A stretch of DNA of 64,000 nt from Haliclona indistincta (Eukaryota > Porifera > Demospongiae > Haplosclerida > Chalinidae): positions 9,007,086 to 9,071,085 of the forward strand of contig OZ024785.1 in assembly GCA_964017065.1 (NCBI GenBank), given 5' to 3'. This document shows, in pieces, positions 1 to 11,507 of this stretch. The notes beneath the pieces were generated by a model. The model made no database searches. It saw only the letters and a list, made by a program, of their open reading frames with translations, and was not told the DNA's origin. Numbering within the stretch: the first letter of the stretch is position 1; each line of letters opens with the position of its first letter. A program made the position numbers and the translations under genes.

Positions 1-3000
1 CCAAAAATGTCGTCGACTTGTTTGCGCTTTGGTGTTTCACCAAACAAGTCGTCTTCTTCAGGCTGTTGGGCTGCAGGGTCGTATCTGGGTACCGGTGATT
101 TCTGTCTAGCTCCATCAGTCTCCTCTGAAGCTCCTGATGATTTTAGATCGGGTTTTACAGTCGGTGTACCAAACAGGTCATCTTCTTCCACAGGAGGAGG
201 TTTGTTCGCTACTTTCTTCTTCTTTCCTGGAGGAGTCTTTGAAGGAGGAGGGGTAGGTTCACCAAACAGGTCATCTTCGCCGAACAGATCGACTGTCTTT
301 TTCTTCTGCTTTGGTGTAGTGCTCTTCTTCTTTGTAGCTGGTGTAAGCTTGCCCATAGCAGGTGGTTCTTCTCCAGGTAGGTCAGCTTTCTTTGTCGCTG
401 CTGCTATAGGGCGAGTCGTGTCTGAAGGAGGCGAGGAGGCAAACAAGTCATCAAATGTGGATCTTGAGCTGGGAGCAGCAGCTGCAGGAGGAGTAGCGAG
501 AGAGGGAGGAGAGAAAGCGTCCGACTGGCTTGATTCACTAGTTGCAGCTACTCTTCGCGCTCGTGAAGGAGGGCGACGGTTACCACCAGGTCTGGCGCGT
601 GTCTGGAAGAGCAAGGTATCAGTGAGCTACCACACAAACACACCAACTCGTGTATTGTACCAGTATCATTGGGTGCTTATCTGTCTCACCTTTGTCATAC
701 TTGTCAGCGTCTCTGCTTTTGGTGGGTCCTCAAATGTGACAGCCTTTTCTGTCTGTTGTGGACCAGGAGGAGCAGCTCCTGGGTGCAGAGCAGCTGGGTT
801 GATGTTCAATGCAGACTGCAAAAAGCAAAAAAGTCATACAAAGACCTCTCTCTAGCGTTCTCTTACTTGAAGTTTAGAAACAGATGAGGGTTTCACAGAT
901 GGTCTCTCTGCCTCTTGCTGAGGTTGTTTGACTGGTTTCTTTGCTACTAGAGGAGGTGGTTCTGCTTTTGGAGATCCAAACAGGTCGTCGTCACTGTCTC
1001 TAGGAGGAGGCCTGCTGGCTGGTTTCTTAGCAACTGTGGGTGGAGGCTCTTTAGTGACAGGCTTACTAGAGAACAGGTCATCATCGTCATCAGTGGTAGG
1101 ACTACCAAACAAATCTAGTGAAAGAGACCAAGAGAGATGAAATAACATAGTGAGTGTGTCGTATCTACTCACCGCTCTTTCCTTTGCCTTTCTTGTTGGC
1201 GGCAGCTGCAGCAGCAGCTCCAATACCACTGAACAATGGAACAGCACCGGCTAGCTTCTTCTTGGGAGGAGCAGGGGACTCTGCCTTCACCTCCTCTTCC
1301 TCTTTAGGGGCAGGGGTAGGAGTGGGAGCAGATGAGAATAGGTCATCCTCATCGTCATCTGAAAATAGTCCTGTGGAAGCTTTGGCTGAAGGTTTGGGTG
1401 GTTTACTAGCTTTAGCTGGTGGTGGTATTTTCTCTTCTTCCTTCTCTTCATCATCAAAAAGATCTTTAGTTTCTTTCTTGGCTGGTTTCTGTGGCTGAGA
1501 TTTAGGCTGTTTTGGCTTGGATCCACCTCCGAAACCAAGTGGATCATTAAAGAGGTCATCATCATCATCATCATCCATCGCAGGAGGAGCTGGTTTTGGT
1601 GCAGGTTTGGCTGCTGCTGTCTTGGCAGGTTTCGGCTTGGTCGACGGAGCTGAGAACATGTCACCTTCATCGGATTGCTGAGCTGCTGCGGGCTTTGACT
1701 ACAGAATAGAGAGGTACAAGTACAATCATGATACACATGAACAATCATGATCATTAATTTGAGACATTTTCAATAGTTCAAAACCGGTTTCAATTTTCAA
1801 TTTGTACAACATCCCAATTCAAGTAGGAAATTGTTATGTATACGACGAGTATGACTGTACGTACAGTGAATGAAGCTATACATGAACACACATGAACACA
1901 CATCCATACACATTGCATGTCATCCTGTGTTAGTAAACACTGACCATAGTTGGCTGCTTCTTGTTGACTTGGGGAGATGCTGTGCTGAAAAAATCATCCC
2001 CATCCTCCTCATCAGGGCTGCCAAACAAGCTGTGAGAGAGGCCGGTGGTGTGCTTCCCTTTCTTCTTATCTTCCTTCTTCTTGTCCTCTCCCTTGCTTGA
2101 TGATCTCCCTCGACTGACGAAAGAGGAGAGAGACATAGTAAACAACAAGCAAAGGATCTAAAGTGATTTCACCCACCCTGCAGCTGTCTTTGAGGGAGGA
2201 GAGAACCCAAAGATATCATCGTCGTCATCATTGTCGTCGTCAAAGAGACTGAGTCCACCAGTTGGCTTTGGCTTGCTTGGTTTTTGTTGAGGAGCAGGAG
2301 GCTGTAGAAAAACAAAAACATTTGAAAGTAAACAGTGGACAAATATTTTAGTTAACCTCTTGCTTCTTTTCTGGTTTCTTAGCAACCACAGGAGCTGGTG
2401 GTGCTGCTTTATCTTCATCATCTTCTTCTTGATCTTTTCCACGAGATTGTTTCTTTTTCAGTTGAGCAAACAGGTCTCCCCCACCTCCACCAAACATTGG
2501 TACAGCACCAGCTAGCTTTTTCCTGGCTGGTTTGGCTGGTTCCTCTTCACCATCACCATCAACAGCAACAGGAGGCTTTGCTGGTGGAGAAGAGGAAGCA
2601 AACAAGTCACTGTCTTCATCACTAAAGAATCCAGCACTGGTCGGCTTTTTAACAGGAGCAGGTGATGGCTGGGATTCAGTCTTGGTAGCTTGGGGCTTGG
2701 GCTTTGATCTGAGGCAGTTAGTGTAGGAATACAGCTTTGTGTTTTAAGCTCCACCTACTTGTTGAGCTGGTTAAATATGTCGTCATCTTCTTCATCGTCT
2801 TCCTCTGAGAATAGGCTCACTCCTCCACTCTTCTTCTTCGTCTCTGGCGGCTTGGCTGCAACTGGCTTGGGCTCCTCTTCTTCCTCATCATCATCGTCAT
2901 TCTTCCCACTCTACATGAACAACGATACAACCCACACATGATGATTTAAATGTACTGTACATATGTTCACAGAGAATGACCGTACACGTGTAAAAAGGTC

Positions 3001-3855
3001 ATGTGTAAATGTGTACCTTTCCTGCAAACAGCCCTGCAGCACCAGGTCCAAACATGGACACGCCTCCCACTGGCTTCTAATGGAAGGAGGATACAAGTAA
3101 TGTTCAAGTACACGGCAATGAAGGAGTAGTCGTGTAACCAGGGCTCAAGACAACCCTGATTACGAGATCACGTATTGATTGGACAAGAACTACACCTACA
3201 CTATCCGGAGGAGATACAAGCTTATTTGGATCAATGGTACTTACATCAGGGTCACAGAATAAGGAAGAACATTGTAAACAATACAAGTGAAACACGCACA
3301 AGCATGCATGCATGGGTGCATATGATGCAAGAGACATACTCCCACTACCATAATAACATAAAATAAAAAAATTTCGAGTACGTTTTTTGTGGGTTTATTC
3401 AAAGCACTATTGAATCAAGGGAGCTTATATCACAGACTATAATTCTGGTCAAAAAGTGATTGTACAAAGTGACATCTACACACCTTCTTTCCTTCTTTCT
3501 TTGGTGGAGGAGCAGCGTCAGCAAACAGGTCTGCTCCACCTTCGTCATCCTCGTCTAAATCTCCGAAGAGAGCGCTAGCAGCAGGCTTCTTGTCCTTCTT
3601 GGCAGAGGTAGGTCGGCTAGAGGATTGTGAGCTGGTGACACTCATCCAATCATCATCATCCTCATCATCTTCACCAAAAATATCAACACTGCTGGAAGCA
3701 GCAGGCTTCTTCTATCAAGGAAAGGGAAGGAAGAGTGTATACAACTTGATAGAGCAGTACAAGCACCTTAGCAGTCTTGGATTTCTTCTTCACTTCAACT
3801 TCTGGTTCCTCCTCTTCATCATCTTCACCAAACAAGCCAGCAGCAGCAACAGTCT

Positions 3856-3893
<38 letters not shown>

Positions 3894-6800
3894 AGGGAGG
3901 GAGGGAGGGAGGGAGGGAGGGAGGGAGGGAGGGAGAGGGAGAAGAGAGAGAGAAGAGAGAGGGGGTAAGTAGGGGGTAAGTAGGGAGAGAGAGAGAGAGC
4001 AGGAGATGTTGACTTAGTCACTAAGGTAACCTAACCCCACCTCTAAGCAATTGTGGTATGAAAATGGAAACTGTACATACAAAATAGTATTCAACGATAT
4101 TACCTTTTTAGCTTTTGTTTTCTTCTTTTCAACTGGTGCTGGCTCCTCATCTTCCTCTTCATCCTCTCCAAACAGACCTCCTCCTCCTCCAAACATGGGC
4201 ACTGCTCCAGCTGGTCTCTTCTTCTTTGACTTCTTCCCCGATCCAGTGCTCCTGATGCTAGCCTCTAGCTCATTGCTACGCTGGGACTCCATTAACCCAC
4301 TTCTGCCTCCTATTGATTCCTGGGAACAAGTAATTTTCAATAGACAAACATCACAGTGGAATGTGCATTTGAGCAAAGCATAAAATAAACACGTATTGCC
4401 TTGATCATGTTTAATTTTCGTTACAAGGACTGACAACAAAAATATTCTAACACCAAAAATTTACGGTAAACACATTTCTTATTCTTGCCTCAAGAAAGAG
4501 ACAAGAGCTTCTTTCTCTGTTACCTAGCTACACGTACATGTATCTGTCACATGTCTGGGTGCTACAAGGCTAACCATAATCATCTAATATTACTATACTA
4601 TCAATTGAGTACACTTTCACTAGTAGCAGCAGCCCTGATAGTCTATCCTATCATCTGTTACTAAGGAAACGCTATACACACTGCCCATGTTTATGTTGAT
4701 ATGACTACACTAGATGTCAGAGGAAGACATTATTCTGTTGTTCAAGAGTAAGTATGAGAGAAGGAAGTCTTCATTCTTACTTGTTCTTCAGGTATGTCAT
4801 CATCAAATAGTCCACCTCCTCCTCCTCCACTGAACAGACCACTTCCCTTAGCAAGAGGTGTGTCCTCATCTTCATCTGGCTCATCCTCTCCAAACAGATC
4901 ATTACCTGAAGAATGCAGCCACATACAGTACACACATGTATGATACATACCGCATGCATAGCAACCATTGTAGACATGCTAATAACAGTGAAATAGCTAT
5001 TGTGGTTTATACAATGACTGTAATTTAATTTTGGGAATTATGGTTCTCTGAACATGAAACACTAATAAATGCTCTTTTACTAATAAAACTTTTAATAGTT
5101 CTAGCAGAGGAAAACCATAAATAAATAATAATTTGACTTGTTCTTCAGAATCAAAAAGTGACTGTGTTCAGAGAATAGCTTCTATATTGTAGCATATCTT
5201 ACTTGTTTTGGAGGATTTGCTTGCACTCCTCTTTCTCTTTGCCTTGCTCTCCTTGTCCTTCTTCTTTTTCTTCTTTTTGTCCTTCTTTGGAACAGCCATG
5301 TCTCCCTCCTCTTCATCATCATCCTTCTTGGCTCCTCTACCAAGACGAGCAGCAAGCTCAGCTTGGAACCCACCGAGAGGTGCCGCCTAAGAAGGAAAAA
5401 AAATAAATCTGTGCTCAATTTTGAATACGGACAATGAAACAACTTGTTTTTTCAAAATGCACCATTTGTGCTTGTGTTTGAATTCCACTCACTTCCTCTT
5501 CTTCTTCATCATCATCTTCCTCTTCACTAGAGGATGCTGAGTCTTGCACCCTTTTCTTGGGCTTGGCTCTTCTTCCCTCTTCCTCTGAGTCATCTTCATC
5601 TGATGAGCCTTTACCACTCTCACCAGATATGATGCTGTACTCCTCATCACTCTCATCATCGGAACCAAACTACAAGAAGCATAATAAAATTTGGTGGTAA
5701 AAGCTTAAATTTTGTAATGAAAGTCAAAATTATTGTACAACATTGTACATGTATGTGAACTCACAAGATCATCGGACTTCTTTTTCTTCTTTCGTAACTT
5801 GGGAGTCTGTTCTTCAGTCTCTGTCTCAACATCCTCTTGTTCCTCTTCTTCTTCATCTTCTGTATCATACAAACCACCGGCTCTCTCATCTATGAAAGTG
5901 AAGTGAAAAGATAGCTTCTTGGTGTATATTAGTGTTGGCGTCACCTTCAGAGTCGCTGGCATACTCGCCCAAGCCAACGTCATCCTCTTGTAGAAATGCT
6001 GGAGTGCCGATGCGAAGAGGGAGTGGTCTAAGAGAATATGTGTCCCTAGGTTCTAATATAGGGTCAGCTGAACCAGGCAGGTAGCTTTCGTCATCCTCAT
6101 CCTCTGAATCCTCTGAGAGACAGAGAGAGAAAGAGAGAGGAAGGAAGTAAAAAAGAGAAAAGTGATGTGCTTTTATCATACCGCCTTCTTGTTTCACAAT
6201 TTCGAGTTCTTCAAAATCGTCTTCTAACACTTTCAGTCCACACGCCAGTGCACTAACTATCTTTGCCTTCACTTTCATTTGTTTCTCCTCTTTCAGCTTG
6301 TCCTATGAAACAGCGGCAACCAAAAAGAAGAACATTGTAACAGCAACTGCACACACTAAAGACATACCTCATCTTTCTCCTGTTCCCCGCCTTCTTCCTG
6401 GGCACCATCTTCTTTCTCATTTCTCTCTACATAAACTCGCTGGAAGAGAAGAGAGAGGTTGATAAAACATAAACGAAATGACACAATCGCTCACATTTTC
6501 CACAAACTGGATATTAGCTAGCATCATGAAGTCATTGTAAACGTTATTCATTCGAGTGTCTGTGTTCTTGGTCTCGTGGTCGAGAGTGTCCACTTGTTTC
6601 TCGATCTCGTGAGTACGGGAGAGAAGATTTTGAGAAAACTCCTTCAAATACAACAGCATCTGTGAGAGAAATTGTACCAGAATGCACCAATGTTCAAGTG
6701 TTAGTAATGTAGTGTGTGCCGTGCCTTTTAAACAAAATGTCTATAGTGATGTGGTGACATTTTTTGTGTGAGAGGTAAGCATCAGTATTTTGAATAGTAT

Positions 6801-7413
6801 GATTATTCTGGATTGCAGCGTTGTGAAAAATCATTTCTGTTTTTCATCTACACCACCTTAGAACTCTGAATTTTACAGCAATTTTAATAATCAAGGGTGT
6901 CACATGTAAATGTGTGTGTGACTATCATGTGTCAATTTTTTCTGAAACTTAAAATTCGTGAATGGCATTCCTCTATATTTTTAGAAAAATTGAATCCAGT
7001 ACCTATGTGCTTGTGTATATTTTATGCCTCTAATAATTATTAAAAGCGAAGTTTATAAAATGAAATCTCTCAAATTATGCCTGAATGGTATATCACATGC
7101 TTGACACACTCACCCCAGCATCAGCCGCCAGGGTCCACTCATGGCTGTTGTTCCTCATCTGAGATATGTTCCATGCCTTCTCCCATGACTTCTTGTCATC
7201 TGGAGCAGCGGCTCCTCCGCCGCTGTCTGCTGGGGCAGCTGGTGGAGCAGCAGCGCTGTCCCCAGGCACTGGAGGAGGAGGGGGCGGAGGAGGGGACGTG
7301 TCAGGTACAGGAGGTGGTGGTGGCGGTGGTGGGGGAGGAGGTGATATAGGTGGAGGTGGGGGAGGAGGAGGAGGTGGTGGGGGAGGAGGAGGAGGAGGGG
7401 GTAGAGTAGCCAT
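1..7413 (-). CDS. WASHC2: WASH complex subunit 2 (FAM21), copy 1, 3' end outside window
   Basis: FAM21 tethers the WASH Arp2/3-activating complex to retromer on endosomes and binds capping protein through a long acidic tail. The first ten exons, placed by splice signals, are 7413-7114, 6659-6495, 6439-6368, 6302-6182, 6112-5945, 5889-5765, 5669-5493, 5386-5203, 4905-4781 and 4319-4104; phases join without a stop. The head domain is clear: [43 protein letters not shown], then [10 protein letters not shown] and [10 protein letters not shown]. Downstream exons down to position 1 carry many acidic LF motifs ([13 protein letters not shown]) and repeated AGAVPMFGG boxes. Near 520-830 are [12 protein letters not shown] and a basic RPP..RARR stretch resembling the vertebrate C-terminal region near the capping-protein site, so little is missing. 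Odd: about 80 residues rich in proline precede the head domain. A 5'UTR intron (about 7424-7516) is likely. Exon borders below 4100 were not all resolved. Confidence 0.9.
3857..4003. repeat. (GA)n/(GGGA)n simple repeat in a WASHC2 intron
   Basis: Pure GA dinucleotides pass into GGGA tetramers and back to GA, within an intron of WASHC2 copy 1. The same tract resumes immediately right of the assembly gap (17538 onward), so this repeat lies at the visible edge of the WASHC2 duplication. Confidence 0.9.
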
Positions 7414-7742
7414 AGCTACCTGCAGAGGTAAGAGGAAACATGTAAAGTGGGAGGGACCTTTGCTCTTTAAATTATCACACTAAGCACGATGAGCTTGCGA
7501 GTACTTCAGCTTACCTAGGTCGTGTTGCTGCAGCTGATAGCTCGCGGTGTAACTGCCAAATAGATTCTTAATTTAAGCGTCGAGCAGCCAACACAGCCTA
7601 ACCGGGTCAGCACAGCGCAGCGAGAGAGTGGAAGAGAGTGGCGGGTCACATGAAATAAACCACGCCTATTAACGGTTACGCCTATCAGCAAAGGGGAATT
7701 CCCTTTCATCGACTGTGTTAGAGGGTGTGGCTGGTCGCCAGC
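7414..7742. promoter_or_regulatory. Shared divergent promoter, WASHC2 / dioxygenase
   Basis: Only 329 bp separate the two start codons on opposite strands. The stretch includes the WASHC2 5'UTR intron (acceptor just left of the ATG, donor near 7516) and a region conserved almost base for base at 20918-21236. No TATA box is evident. A bidirectional promoter is inferred from the geometry. Confidence 0.55.
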
Positions 7743-9512
7743 ATGAGCACTTCTAATTCTCCTCCTTCGGCTAAGAAGAAGGTGATCTAGGCTAACATTT
7801 GTTGCTTTTATGAATCGTCTACTCTTTATGCTTGTTTTGTAATTTTTTTGGTTGTGCAGAAATCTTCCACGGACGAAGATGAGATATTGTATGTGAACGA
7901 TGAACATGAGAAAGGTGTAGTAGATATTCCTGTTCCAGATGGCTTCAGAGATCTGTCACTGGATCATAAACCACTAGGCTGCCTCTGCAGTGAGATAAAG
8001 GTACGAGTAGTCAGGAATTTCATACAGAAGAAAGCTCACTTCCTCATCTTTCTTCAGAAACCGTCCGAATGGCAGCAATATCAGTTAACACAAGACCAGA
8101 TTGATCAGTTCTGGCATGACGGGTACCTCACTAACCTACCTGTGCTCTCTAGCGAGCAATGTGACAAGTTACTGAAGGAGTACAGTGTCTTCTTGGTGAG
8201 CAAGCAACAGCAAGTCCAGACTCCATTGCTCTGTTCTTCTAGGATCCCGATAAGCCTCATGACGGGCATGGTTTGTTTTACGAGTTTCATCGTAATCAGA
8301 GCGGAGATCCTAACAACGTGTTGCTGCATGCTCTTGGACACTGGAGAATGTCGCCAGCATTCCACGACCTCTGCTTCCTACCCACCATAGCGGTCAGTGA
8401 AACAAGTCACCATCTTTACACACCTATTCTGCTCTTATTGCTTCAGGTACCAGCAGCTCAGCTGATCAACTCTAGCAAGAAGTGCTCCTCTATTAGACTA
8501 TGGCATGATCAACTGTTTTCTAAACCATCACATCACGGAGGAGTGGTTGCCTGGTTAGTTAAACCTTTTATGTCAGCTATAATAAAATGGTTATGTTTGC
8601 ATTGAGGTTTTTCATCTAGTGCAACAATTCGAGATGCATCAGTTATTTGCAGAAATGACTTCCCTTAGCCTTGTACCCAGGCTCTCTGGCAGTGATTTTA
8701 ATTATACGTGGGTGGTGAAATGCGGGGTGGCGATTCACTGCCAACATATAATTAAAATAGAACTTGTACAAGACTAGACTTCCTGTATTTGCTCATTGTA
8801 ATCGTTCTTCTCTTTTTGTGCAATACAGGCATCAGGACTACAGCTACTGGACTAGAACCAAGCCAATGCTACACATGACAGTGAGCACTGTCCTATTATC
8901 CTCGATCCCATATTCCATACCATGTCTATTCTCAGGTCCACGTTGCTCTAGATGATCAAACACTTGAGAACGGTGGTCTGCACTTCATACCGGGATCACA
9001 CAGGTATTATCAGAGACAGTGACTTTCTGTTTAGTATCATCGTTTCTCAGATGGTCTCGTAAGGGTATGCCTCTGCCGATTACAGATGCCTCTTTCGGTG
9101 ACATGGAATCAATCAAGCGAGTGCTGACAGAGGAAGAGAAGAAAGGATTCAAACCAGTTCCTTCTGGTCTCAAGAAAGGTCACGCCAGCTTCCATCACCC
9201 GCTCATGGTTCATGGGTCATATGCTAACAAGTGAGTGATCAATTCTTCAAGTCTGGAGCATCTTACTCACTGAGGTTACTAACTTAGGTCAGATCGACCT
9301 CGAAGAGCAGCTGTTGTCAACTATATAAGTGATGGTGTAGTGTCTGATTCAAATGAATCATTGCTCAATGGAGTCCCTGTTGTTAAAAAGGTATAATTAT
9401 GTGCACACTGTACTAATCTGCACATTGTCGATCTACTTGTTTCATATAGGGAGAAAGACTTTGTGGACAGTTCTTTCCAGTTGTGTATGATCCACAGTGG
9501 TCTTCTACTTAA
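7743..9512 (+). CDS. Phytanoyl-CoA dioxygenase family protein, copy 1
   Basis: Fe(II)/2-oxoglutarate-dependent oxygenase of the PhyH family. Ten exons: 7743-7781, 7860-8000, 8058-8195, 8243-8392, 8447-8553, 8829-8880, 8936-9003, 9051-9230, 9288-9390, 9450-9512. All use GT-AG and total 1041 nt (346 aa). The iron-binding HxD is in [10 protein letters not shown], made at the exon 5/6 junction. The distal His is in [12 protein letters not shown] and the 2-oxoglutarate Arg probably in [19 protein letters not shown] is the usual turn between them. The start ATG gives [13 protein letters not shown] and then exon 2 in phase 0. No signal peptide or peroxisomal SKL tail (it ends PQWSST), so a cytosolic location is inferred. 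The substrate cannot be told from sequence. It shares a promoter with WASHC2 and converges on a lectin-like gene. Confidence 0.9.
8668..8772. repeat. Small foldback element in dioxygenase intron 5
   Basis: Starts near TTGTACCCAGGCTCTCTGGC and ends with a reversed partner (TATAATTAAAATAGA..TTGTAC). It is a short member of the family whose large copy sits at 56531-57202. The matching intron of the second gene copy carries the same insertion at 22164-22274. Confidence 0.65.
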
Positions 9513-9908
9513 CTGTACATGTACCTGAGCTGCATTTTATATATTATTTTTTGATGATAATATGTTCAACTAGAGGTCATAGAACACAACGAACTCTATC
9601 CTGTGTTCAGTGTATTGATAGCTGACACACTTTAATATGGTCTCTCAGGCTTGATGTTGCTATCATAGGCAAAAATATTTTAGAAAGAGGTGGCAGTAGA
9701 AGACTCACATGATCATCTAGGCTTCTCTTGAAGATTATGAATTGCAAAATAAAATTAATGATATTGAGCTTTAGTTGCGACTTTCGAACTACTGGTAAAC
9801 ACCTTTTGTTTTAAACCTTGTACGCCTACAAGCATGCACAGGGTAAAGAACTACGTACAAGAATAATAATATAAACCACATGTGGTTCATTCATCAGTAC
9901 TTAGCAGT

Positions 9909-11105
9909 CTACTTAGTGTAGATTTCATAGAAGCCCACAGGAACATCCTCATCACTGGTACCCTGGTCACAGCAGATCCTCAGTTCAATGTAGTCACTGG
10001 CAGGAGAAGTTAGTGTCCTGTGGAACCATGGTAGACCAGGAACATTGCAACATCCATTCTCTATTGTCCCACATTTTTTGCCATCCCATAGTCGATCATT
10101 AGAGTAGAAAGTGTTTACATTATAACTACCAGGAGCACCAGATTCACAGAAATAGTCATTACCAACTGCTGAAGGAGGTCGTTGACCACTGCCAGTAGAG
10201 CACGGACACTCAACAACAGGTACACTTAAAAAATTTTCTTGCCCTCCAGACGCATATGTCCACACATGCTTACGAGGGCTACCGTTAGTAATGCTTATGC
10301 CATCAACATAATTTCCATTTGCATTTATGTTACTATTCCCTCCTCGCCAAAAAGCATCAGTTGATCCTTTCTGGTATCCATAGACACGTCCACATACCTG
10401 AGAGTAGGAGATGCTGTATGATGGGAAGCGGACTGACTGGCAGCTGCCTCCTGATGTCACTGGTCTACCACATGCCCTCACTCCATTCTGACTGTACAGT
10501 CTGAATCCACTAGGACACTCCTCAGTTGGGTCTGACATGTTGAGGTATGCCACTCTAGTCCATCCACTGCTGCTGCCACAAACCTGTTCCATCTGACAGT
10601 AGACATGACGAGCGTGTCCTGTACCATCAATTATTGTGTAGTAGTCTGAAGGACTGTTAGGAAACTGTGTCTTGATCTCCTCACACGAGTGAAGCAACGA
10701 AGATGGAGAGTAGCCATTGCTGTCTGTGGAGGTCATGTTCAGCTTATGAAGTATCTGATTGAGAGTGTTATCGATCCTGACTATAGCTTCTCTGATCTGG
10801 TTCAGTTGTGGGTCACTCTTGGTCGTGGTGTTGGTTGGATTGATGCCATACTCTGCTAGGACTTGCTTCAGTAGAGCTGCTTGCAGGAAGGATGAGACTG
10901 GTGCCAGTAGCTCATCAACTTGTGCTTGGTTCCTGGTTAAGTTGACTAGTGTGCTGTGCAGTCTCCTTTCCACACTATCTGCTACATCTTGAGAAGAGCA
11001 TTCAGCAGCACCATCATTCAGATGAGCAGAAAGAAACAGGATAAAAAGAAAAACAAGTTTCTTTATCATTTTCAGTTGATAATTAGTGCGTGAGTTCCTC
11101 TTCAT
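9909..11105 (-). CDS. Secreted fibrinogen-related/Cys-rich lectin-like protein L1
   Basis: Single-exon ORF of 398 codons. The more likely start is the internal Met at 11069, which opens a clean signal peptide (MIKKLVFLFILFLSAH). Next come ECSSQDVADSVERRLHS, a helical stalk with NLT and NTT glycosylation sites, then SCEEIKTQFPNSPS ... CGSSSGWTRVAYLNMSDP, which looks like the opening of a fibrinogen-related domain. A Cys-rich module follows (ACGRPVTSGGSC, VCGRVYGYQKG, CPCSTGS, NDYFCESGAPG, LWDGKKCG, GCCNVPGLPWFH) and ends FYEIYTK. I recall this second module from predicted sponge and cnidarian proteins but know no accepted name or assay. The stalk lacks one heptad (IESNQQK) found in L2. Its 3' end and flank resemble L4, while its 5' flank resembles L2, so it may be a conversion chimera. 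Carbohydrate binding is inference. Confidence 0.85.
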   Translation of the reverse strand: MKRNSRTNYQLKMIKKLVFLFILFLSAHLNDGAAECSSQDVADSVERRLHSTLVNLTRNQAQVDELLAPVSSFLQAALLKQVLAEYGINPTNTTTKSDPQLNQIREAIVRIDNTLNQILHKLNMTSTDSNGYSPSSLLHSCEEIKTQFPNSPSDYYTIIDGTGHARHVYCQMEQVCGSSSGWTRVAYLNMSDPTEECPSGFRLYSQNGVRACGRPVTSGGSCQSVRFPSYSISYSQVCGRVYGYQKGSTDAFWRGGNSNINANGNYVDGISITNGSPRKHVWTYASGGQENFLSVPVVECPCSTGSGQRPPSAVGNDYFCESGAPGSYNVNTFYSNDRLWDGKKCGTIENGCCNVPGLPWFHRTLTSPASDYIELRICCDQGTSDEDVPVGFYEIYTK

Positions 11106-11507
11106 GGTATTATGTTCAAATGCTATGGTGCCGCTATGAGGCTGTTTTGTTTTATAACAAAAGGGCCTCAGCCAATCTAAACCACAATTAGATTCACACT
11201 CTAAAACTGCATAATAAGAGTGAATGTATTAGACCAAATGAATGACAGAGCAAATATGGTGACTCTCCATTCGTGTAGGGTGAGGATTCATGATTTTTAC
11301 TGTGTAAATATTATGTAAATCAAGTTGTATTTATAAAGGTGATATTAATGATTTTCGAACAGATGCTACATCTTGTAACAGCAACACCATCATACATTAC
11401 ATTGCGAGATTCAAACATGTATAAATCTTACTAATGAGTACAATACTAAAGTATAACTTGATCCGGTTCTATTTGACACACACTATAATGTAAAGCTACA
11501 AAAACTC

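Noticed and set aside
7..855. Long plus-strand ORF rich in Ser/Gly near the left edge
   Set aside because: It is the antisense of acidic LF-motif exons of WASHC2. The minus strand shows conserved motifs ([15 protein letters not shown]).
7166..7483. Plus-strand poly-glycine ORF, with a twin at 20673
   Set aside because: Reverse complement of the WASHC2 poly-proline exon.
10759..10992. Plus-strand ORFs opposite lectin stalks (also 29182, 32558)
   Set aside because: Repeated shadows of the conserved minus-strand coding sequence, with no independent support.
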